NCBI GenBank assembly: GCA_937906765.1
Contig: CALCUV010000333.1
Location: forward strand, 1 to 10,825
Direction: 5' to 3'
DNA: 10,825 nucleotides
Origin: an uncultured Prevotella sp.
Lineage (GTDB): Bacteria; Bacteroidota; Bacteroidia; Bacteroidales; Bacteroidaceae
Shown: one piece after another, positions 6,650-10,825 of the stretch
Numbering within the stretch: position 1 is the first letter of the stretch
Layout of the letters: every line of letters begins with the position of its first letter
Program-made: the position numbers and the translations under genes
Notes under the pieces: generated by a model
Seen by the model: the letters and a program-made list of their open reading frames with translations, nothing else
What the model was told of the DNA's origin: nothing
Databases searched by the model: none

Positions 6650-7018
6650 ATGTCTGGAGTTTATTCCGTGTTACTGCTTGTATTGAGCAACATTTTTATG
6701 ACTTTCGCTTGGTATGGTCATTTAAAATTGAGCGAAACGGGCATTAGTAAGAATTGGCCCTTGATAGCAATTATTGCTTTCTCATGGGGCATTGCTTTTT
6801 TTGAATACGTATGCCAAGTGCCTGCAAACAGAATCGGTTTTATTGATAATGGCGGACCTTTTTCTCTGATTCAGTTAAAGGTTATCCAAGAGGTGGTGTC
6901 CTTATTGGTGTTTACGGTAATTGTCACGATGTTGTTTAAGGGCGAAACGTTTCATTGGAATCATATTGCGGCGTTTGCTTGCTTGGTGGCTGCTGTATAT
7001 TTCGTGTTTATGAAATAG
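6650..7018 (+). CDS. DUF486 (DMT-superfamily-like) small integral membrane protein
   Basis: A 122-residue inner-membrane protein with four hydrophobic segments at about 3-22, 36-52, 80-97 and 104-121. The family hallmarks are present: FAWYGHLK near 19-26, WGIAFFEYVCQVPANRIG (about 46-63), GPFSLIQLKVIQEVVSL and HWNHIAAF. DUF486 proteins resemble half of a drug/metabolite transporter and probably dimerise; no substrate is established that I know of. The ATG is preceded by AGGAAAG at a proper distance, one of the few Shine-Dalgarno-like sites here. It follows the flavoprotein gene by 105 bases containing a hairpin, and precedes the TtcA-like gene by 56 bases on the same strand, so partial co-transcription is plausible. 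Confidence 0.9.
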   Translation: MSGVYSVLLLVLSNIFMTFAWYGHLKLSETGISKNWPLIAIIAFSWGIAFFEYVCQVPANRIGFIDNGGPFSLIQLKVIQEVVSLLVFTVIVTMLFKGETFHWNHIAAFACLVAAVYFVFMK

Positions 7019-7074
7019 TAAAGACTAACGAAGAATAGTTAATGGTTAACGGTCTCCGTTTGTGTCCATAATTT

Positions 7075-7794
7075 ATGAATAAGCAATTACGTTCAAAAAT
7101 ATTACGCGGTTTTAGAGAGGGAGTTAAGGAGTTTAATCTCATAACTCCCTCTGATGTTATACTTATAGGACTTTCTGGTGGAAAAGATTCTTTAGCCCTT
7201 TTGGATCTTATGGGGGATATGCAGCGTAGAAGCAATAATGGGTTCACGCTTCATGCCCTTCATGTAAGAATGACTGGTGTTGATTATCAATCTGACACAA
7301 CTTATCTACGTAGTCAATGCGAGCGGAATGGTATTACGTTTCACGAAAGAAGGGTGTCTTTTGAGGCAGACCGCAATGAACGTCGTACTCCTTGCTTCCT
7401 ATGTTCTTGGAACCGACGTAAAACATTGTTTGAAGTGGCACAAGAGTTGGGATGCAATAAAATTGCGTTGGGACATCATCAAGACGACATTCTTCACACC
7501 GCTTTGATGAACCTATCTTACGCAGGGAGTTTCTCAACTATGCCTTGTTATTTGAAGATGCAAAAAATGCCCCTCGCCATCATTCGCCCCATGTGCATGG
7601 TAAAGGAATCTTTGTTAAAAGAATGGGCAAAGGAATCTGAATATCAGCCCCTCATTAAATTATGTCCTCATGAACGCGCTTCCAAACGCACAGAAATTGC
7701 TTGCCTCTTTGAACAAATGGAAAAGCAAAATCCAGAATTTCGTGCCAATCTTTGGAACGCTCTTTTGAAGGATGGTAAATTAGTGGAATTATAA
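7075..7794 (+). CDS. ttcA: TtcA-like tRNA 2-thiocytidine biosynthesis protein
   Basis: A 239-residue PP-loop ATPase of the TtcA family, which adenylates C32 of certain tRNAs and replaces the oxygen with sulfur using a labile [4Fe-4S] cluster. The ATP pyrophosphate loop is SGGKDS (34-39). The cluster cysteines are C107 and C110 in TPCFLCSWNRRK, with C197 in KLCPHE as the likely third. GHHQDD (133-138) is the conserved second ATP-site motif. The order of motifs and the NRRK element fit TtcA better than TtuA/Ncs6, which have extra zinc fingers, or TilS, which lacks the Cys. It is shorter than the roughly 310-residue E. coli enzyme, as is common for Bacteroidota members, so the exact tRNA position modified remains inferred. 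No promoter box is visible in the 56-base gap before it. Confidence 0.85.
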   Translation: MNKQLRSKILRGFREGVKEFNLITPSDVILIGLSGGKDSLALLDLMGDMQRRSNNGFTLHALHVRMTGVDYQSDTTYLRSQCERNGITFHERRVSFEADRNERRTPCFLCSWNRRKTLFEVAQELGCNKIALGHHQDDILHTALMNLSYAGSFSTMPCYLKMQKMPLAIIRPMCMVKESLLKEWAKESEYQPLIKLCPHERASKRTEIACLFEQMEKQNPEFRANLWNALLKDGKLVEL

Positions 7795-7990
7795 TTGAAG
7801 CATACAGATAGTTGAAAAATAGATATGTTTCCTAAATTCTCATAAATATTATATAGTTCTTATTCTAAAATTGTTATAATTGAAGTTTTATAGGCCTTAA
7901 TAGAAAATCTATGAGGTTCCAATGGTTCATCGGCAATAATGATTTTTTATTTGTCGTATCTATAATTTCAATCTTTTTTTAATTGCAAAA

Positions 7991-8049
7991 ACAAAGTCTA
8001 ATATTCGGCGTACAATTTGAGATTTAAGCGCTCGAATATTAGACTTTGT
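7991..8049. repeat. 17-bp perfect inverted repeat
   Basis: ACAAAGTCTAATATTCG (7991-8007) is the exact reverse complement of 8033-8049, around a 25-base centre. A GCG/CGC pair (8008-8010 with 8029-8031) extends the stem inward past one bulged base, and an AAAA/TTTT pair extends it outward past another. An imperfect direct repeat of the centre (AATTTGAGATTTAAG) follows at 8050-8063. It could be a terminator for the TtcA-like unit, though its T tail is weak, or a remnant of a small palindromic mobile repeat. Confidence 0.65.
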
Positions 8050-8125
8050 ATTTTGAATTTAAGTCGCGATTTCCCGATTATGTAGTTAATGGACAATGAA
8101 ATGAAATATCTGATGTTATTTTCTC

Positions 8126-8133
8126 TATCTTTG
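8126..8133 (+). promoter_or_regulatory. Possible lone -7 box
   Basis: TATCTTTG matches TAnnTTTG exactly, but no TTTG lies at the expected distance upstream (the bases at 8103-8106 are GAAA). If active it would start transcription near 8140, just before a 22-codon frame. It may be chance in AT-rich DNA. Confidence 0.3.
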
Positions 8134-8141
8134 GGACAATT

Positions 8142-8210
8142 ATGAAAAACAAGAATGCGACTTTATCGACATTCTCGTTTAATGATTCTGTATGTAGTGA
8201 TTTTAATTAA
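8142..8210 (+). CDS. Possible 22-residue peptide ORF
   Basis: ATG at 8142 opens a frame of 22 codons ending in TAA at 8208-8210. The peptide begins MKNKNATLSTFSFNDSV and has one Cys near the end. I do not recognise it. It starts nine bases after a lone TAnnTTTG box and ends 65 bases before a terminator-like hairpin, so a short transcript of about 160 bases is conceivable, with the ORF as a leader peptide or a gene remnant. The first part of the ORF also forms a hairpin (8147-8180, about 13 pairs with one mismatch and one bulge), so the transcript could be a structured small RNA and not an mRNA. Length alone gives no statistical support. Confidence 0.2.
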   Translation: MKNKNATLSTFSFNDSVCSDFN

Positions 8211-8274
8211 ATAAGTAGGTCACTGAGTGTTGTAATGTTCTGATGATTCCTACTTGTATTGTATTTTGTTTATA

Positions 8275-8300
8275 CAGAACTTGGGGTTCTCTGCTTTTTT
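8275..8300 (+). terminator. Probable intrinsic terminator, plus strand
   Basis: AGAAC (8276-8280) pairs with GTTCT (8286-8290) around TTGGG; a CAG/CTG pair extends it with a bulge. Six Ts follow at 8295-8300, overlapping the stop codon of the convergent lipoprotein gene. It would stop plus-strand transcripts coming from the TtcA-like gene or from the small unit at 8140. The stem is short. Confidence 0.45.
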
Positions 8301-8748
8301 ATTTAATCATCCACCCTTCTGATGTTTTTGTCATTTGAATGAGTATGGTTTCTGAAGTGCCTTTGCTGAAAAAGGTCCTTAAATGGACTGTGGCATAGGT
8401 GCTGTCGGGAGTGTGGGATATTTGTTCAACGTGTAAGGAGTCTAACTTGCCAAATTCTTGTTCCTGTTTGTAACGTTGTTGTTTATAGAGGTTGACAATC
8501 TGTTTCTGATAAGATTGAGGTTTGCCTTGACAAGAAGCGATGTGTTGAACAAATTTGTTGATATCTCCCTTTATGTAATGCGAGTAGATGTGTGTAATCT
8601 CCTCTATTGTAGGTAAAGCGCTCGGGGAGTCAGGGTGTGATTCACGGTCTGCACATGAAACTAAAAACAGAAGCAGACTTATACCCAATGTTGTTATGTA
8701 TTGGGTATAAGTCTGCTTTCTAATGTAAAATGTCTTCTGGTCGTTCAT
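8299..8748 (-). CDS. Small lipoprotein, DUF4878-like
   Basis: A 149-residue predicted lipoprotein. A basic n-region (residues 5-12) and hydrophobic stretch (18-31) end in the lipobox LVSC, with lipidation at C32. The mature part (about 48-149) has the pattern of DUF4878, an NTF2-like fold: a helix with HYIKGDINKFVQHI, a Lys/Gln-rich helix (YKQQRYKQEQEFGKLDSLHV), then strands with TYATVHLRTFF and a closing W-M-I-K. Function is unknown; such proteins sit in the periplasm or outer membrane. The start at 8748 lies three bases after the der stop, so it is probably translated from the era-der transcript. The codons for residues 11-26 form a 19-bp perfect hairpin followed by a T-run, so the start of this gene overlaps a terminator-like element. 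No separate promoter is visible. Confidence 0.75.
   Translation of the reverse strand: MNDQKTFYIRKQTYTQYITTLGISLLLFLVSCADRESHPDSPSALPTIEEITHIYSHYIKGDINKFVQHIASCQGKPQSYQKQIVNLYKQQRYKQEQEFGKLDSLHVEQISHTPDSTYATVHLRTFFSKGTSETILIQMTKTSEGWMIK
8671..8718 (-). terminator. Terminator-like 19-bp hairpin inside the lipoprotein signal-peptide codons
   Basis: AAGCAGACTTATACCCAAT (8671-8689) is the exact reverse complement of 8700-8718, with a ten-base loop. On the minus strand the hairpin is followed by CTGTTTTTAG (8669-8660), so it has the form of an intrinsic terminator 34 bases after the der stop. It covers nucleotides 31-78 of the lipoprotein gene. It may terminate most der transcripts, or act as an attenuator that ribosomes entering the lipoprotein gene disrupt. 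Confidence 0.65.
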
Positions 8749-8751
8749 GGA

Positions 8752-10059
8752 TTATTTTTGACGAATGAAGATATTTATGGGTGTCCCGTTAAAATCCCAC
8801 TTTTCGCGAATCTTGTTTTCAAGGAAGCGCTTGTAGGGTTCTTTCACATATTGAGGCAAGTTGCAGTAGAACACGAACGAAGGAATCTGTGTGTTGGGTA
8901 ACTGTGCACAATATTTAATCTTAATATACTTACCCTTGATTGATGGGGGAGGATATGCTTCAATAAGGGGGAGCATTTCTTCGTTAAGTTTGTGTGTCGT
9001 GATGCGACGTGTGCGGTTGAGGTAAACCTCCTTCGCAGTTTCAAGCACCTTAAAGATGCGTTGCTTGGTAAGAGCAGAACCGAAGATGATGGGGAAGTCC
9101 TTGAAGGGTTCGCGGATGGCATTCTCAAATGTAGAGATGACTTGTTGCGACTTATCCTCTACAGTATCCCACTTGTTTACGACAACAACGAGACTCTTGT
9201 TGTTGCGTTGCACCAATTGGAAGATGTTCATATCCTGACTTTCGATACCACGAGTTGCATCGATAAGAAGGATGCACACATCAGAATTTTCAATCGCTCG
9301 GATAGAGCGCATTACTGAATAGAATTCAAGGTCTTCTGTAACTTTGTTTTTCTTACGGATACCGGCTGTGTCAACGAGGTAGAAGTCGAAACCAAACTTG
9401 TCGTAGCGCGTAAGGATAGAGTCGCGAGTAGTACCAGCAATGTCGGTTACAATGTGGCGGTCTTCACCGATAAAGGCATTGATAAGACTTGACTTACCTG
9501 CGTTAGGGCGTCCAACGATAGCAAAGCGGGGAATGTTGTCTTCACCCTCAGCTTCCGCTTTTTCAGCGCCTAACTTCTCAACGATTTGGTCGAGCAAATC
9601 GCCTGTTCCAGAACCTGTAGCAGCACTTACACAGAAAGGATCGCCAAGGCCGAGTGAATAAAATTCTGCTGAAGCATAGCGGTCTTCATTGCTATCCGTC
9701 TTGTTGGTGCAGAGGATGATGGGGAGGTTCTTTGTGCGGCGAAGAATTCCTGCTACTTGTTCGTCCAAATCTGTAACACCATTTTTGATATCCACAACGA
9801 AAAGGATAAGGTCGGCTTCTTCAGTAGCCAACTTTACTTGCTTACGGATTTCTTCTTCAAAAATATCGTCGCTATTGACAACCCAACCGCCAGTGTCAAC
9901 AATTGAAAATTCGCGCTGACACCATTCCACCTTACCATACTGACGGTCACGCGTAGTGCCAGCTTCGTCAGAAACGATAGCAGAACGTGTACCAGTAAGG
10001 CGGTTAAAGAGTGTAGATTTGCCAACATTGGGGCGGCCTACTATTGCAACTAATGCCAT
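8752..10059 (-). CDS. der: Ribosome biogenesis GTPase Der (EngA)
   Basis: Essential double-GTPase that acts in 50S ribosomal subunit assembly. The 435-residue protein is complete and of usual length. First G domain: GRPNVGKS (8-15), the switch region AGTTRD (33-38), DTGG (55-58), NKTD (119-122) and SAA (145-147). An acidic linker lies near 165-175. Second G domain: GRPNAGKS (183-190), AGTTRD (208-213), DTAG (230-233) and NKWD (295-298). The C-terminal KH-like domain spans about 350-435 and ends [11 protein letters not shown], as expected for the family. It lies 53 bases downstream of era, and the era-der order is common in Bacteroidota. No Shine-Dalgarno is seen before the ATG, and no promoter boxes are clear in the short gap, so it is probably read from the era promoter outside the window. 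Confidence 0.97.
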   Translation of the reverse strand: MALVAIVGRPNVGKSTLFNRLTGTRSAIVSDEAGTTRDRQYGKVEWCQREFSIVDTGGWVVNSDDIFEEEIRKQVKLATEEADLILFVVDIKNGVTDLDEQVAGILRRTKNLPIILCTNKTDSNEDRYASAEFYSLGLGDPFCVSAATGSGTGDLLDQIVEKLGAEKAEAEGEDNIPRFAIVGRPNAGKSSLINAFIGEDRHIVTDIAGTTRDSILTRYDKFGFDFYLVDTAGIRKKNKVTEDLEFYSVMRSIRAIENSDVCILLIDATRGIESQDMNIFQLVQRNNKSLVVVVNKWDTVEDKSQQVISTFENAIREPFKDFPIIFGSALTKQRIFKVLETAKEVYLNRTRRITTHKLNEEMLPLIEAYPPPSIKGKYIKIKYCAQLPNTQIPSFVFYCNLPQYVKEPYKRFLENKIREKWDFNGTPINIFIRQK

Positions 10060-10112
10060 ATTTTTCTAATGTTAAATGTGAATATGCGAAGTGCTTCGTA
10101 GACCTACTCGTT

Positions 10113-10825
10113 TTATTCGTGTGAATAACCGTAACTCTCTAAGCGCTTCGTAGAGTTTCTCCAATCTTTATCCACCTTAACAAATACTTCAAGGAAGATG
10201 CTCTTTTGGAAAAATTTCTCTAATGTCTTGCGTGCCTCTGTGCTTACTTTCTTCAGGGCTACGCCTTTGTGTCCGATGATAATTCCCTTTTGCGAGTCGC
10301 GCTCCACATAAATAATGGCATTGATGTGAATGCTTTTGTCGCTCTCCTTAAATTGTTCAACAACAACTTCAACGGAGTAGGGGATTTCCTTATCGTAGTA
10401 AAGCAATATCTTCTCGCGGATAATTTCCGTGACGAAGAATCGCGCGGGTTTGTCTGTCCATTGGTCCTTCTCGAAATAGGGAGGTGACAGCGGGATAAGT
10501 TCCTTGATGCGCTTGAGCACATTATCAACGTTGAACTTTGCCTGTGCTGAAATTGGGAAAATCTCTGCCGTGGGAAGGAATTTCTTCCATTCCATTACAA
10601 GTGCCTCCAATTTTTTTTGATCAGAAAGATCAATCTTATTGATGAGCAGAAGGATGGGAACATTCAACTTCTGCACCTTTTCAAGAAAATCAATGTTTTT
10701 GTCGGGTTGCTCAATGACGTCAGTAACATAGAGCAATACGTCAGCATCTTGAAGCGCTGACTCAGAGAAGGCGAGCATTGACTCCTGAAGCTTGTAATTG
10801 GGCTTCAATACTCCAGGTGTGTCTG
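10113..10825 (-). CDS. era: GTPase Era, C-terminal part
   Basis: Binds 16S rRNA near its 3' end and helps 30S subunit maturation. The frame is open to the window edge, so the start and the G1 P-loop lie outside. The visible part begins at DTPG (the G3 motif, 10812-10823), then VLKPNYKLQESML. G4 is NKID, with the G5-like SAQ in FPISAQAKF. The linker PYFEKDQWTD leads to the type II KH domain, which carries RFFVTEIIREKIL, the GHKG loop with ALKK, and the closing FVKVDKDWR and YGY of the family. The in-frame TTG at 10808 is an internal Leu codon, not a start. Sequence and neighbours (der downstream) agree fully. Confidence 0.96.
   Translation of the reverse strand, partial: DTPGVLKPNYKLQESMLAFSESALQDADVLLYVTDVIEQPDKNIDFLEKVQKLNVPILLLINKIDLSDQKKLEALVMEWKKFLPTAEIFPISAQAKFNVDNVLKRIKELIPLSPPYFEKDQWTDKPARFFVTEIIREKILLYYDKEIPYSVEVVVEQFKESDKSIHINAIIYVERDSQKGIIIGHKGVALKKVSTEARKTLEKFFQKSIFLEVFVKVDKDWRNSTKRLESYGYSHE

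Larger units (their letters stand above)
7795..8298. other. AT-rich intergenic region without a recognised gene
   Basis: About 500 bases between the convergent TtcA-like and lipoprotein genes. I see no long open frame, tRNA or CRISPR pattern. It holds a 17-bp inverted repeat (7991-8049), a lone -7 box (8126-8133), a 22-codon open frame (8142-8210), and a terminator-like hairpin (8275-8300), each listed separately. Bases 7795-7980 show nothing I can name. Confidence 0.7.

Noticed and set aside
7019..7074. A separate promoter for the TtcA-like gene
   Set aside because: No TAnnTTTG box with a properly spaced TTTG is present in the 56-base gap.
7795..8298. tRNA, riboswitch or CRISPR in the gene-free stretch
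   Set aside because: No cloverleaf arms, T-loop sequence, repeat-spacer periodicity or known aptamer core could be seen.
10090..10154. AGTGCTTCGTAGA (10090-10102) resembles AGCGCTTCGTAGA (10142-10154) at 12 of 13 positions
   Set aside because: The second copy is coding sequence at the end of era. The match is short and may be a small duplication or chance.

Overview
The window looks like chromosomal DNA of a Bacteroidales member, probably Prevotella-like. Three upstream regions carry the Bacteroidota promoter pattern (a TTTG box about 19 bases before a TAnnTTTG box), and strong Shine-Dalgarno sites are mostly absent. The gene families also fit: EpsC-type serine acetyltransferase, a PurF-like protein lacking its N-terminal Cys, a fused NfnAB/GltD-type flavoprotein, and era next to der. 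The species assignment is an inference from family resemblance only.

Layout, left to right. (1) 1-1359, plus strand: the end of cysK and a complete serine acetyltransferase gene, the two steps from serine to cysteine, six bases apart. (2) 1498-3100, plus: its own promoter, a PurF-like gene (1561-2808), and a strong bidirectional terminator. (3) 3133-4025, minus: a secreted His-rich and basic protein of unknown function with its own promoter. (4) 4145-7794, plus: a promoter, a 779-residue fused flavin/iron-sulfur oxidoreductase, a DUF486 membrane protein and a TtcA-like tRNA thiolation enzyme. (5) 7795-8298: about 500 bases without a recognised gene, holding a 17-bp perfect inverted repeat and a possible tiny transcription unit. 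(6) 8299-10825, minus: era (cut by the window edge), der and a small lipoprotein gene, reading right to left as a ribosome-assembly GTPase cluster.

The most unusual feature is at 2791-2919. The 3' end of the PurF-like gene has been overwritten by about 129 bases of a dxr (ispC, DXP reductoisomerase) gene in inverted orientation. The reverse strand reads an uninterrupted 43-codon DXR segment with the SAIFQCL and TASGGPFR motifs. The PurF-like frame stops at once inside it. The gene's lost C-terminus, with its CxxCxxCFDG motif, resumes just beyond it in the original frame and runs to a stop at 3027. This suggests a recent template-switch or microhomology event, or an assembly chimera.

A second oddity is a 19-bp perfect hairpin followed by five Ts on the transcribed strand. 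It lies inside the signal-peptide codons of the lipoprotein gene directly downstream of der, so a terminator-like element and a coding sequence occupy the same bases.
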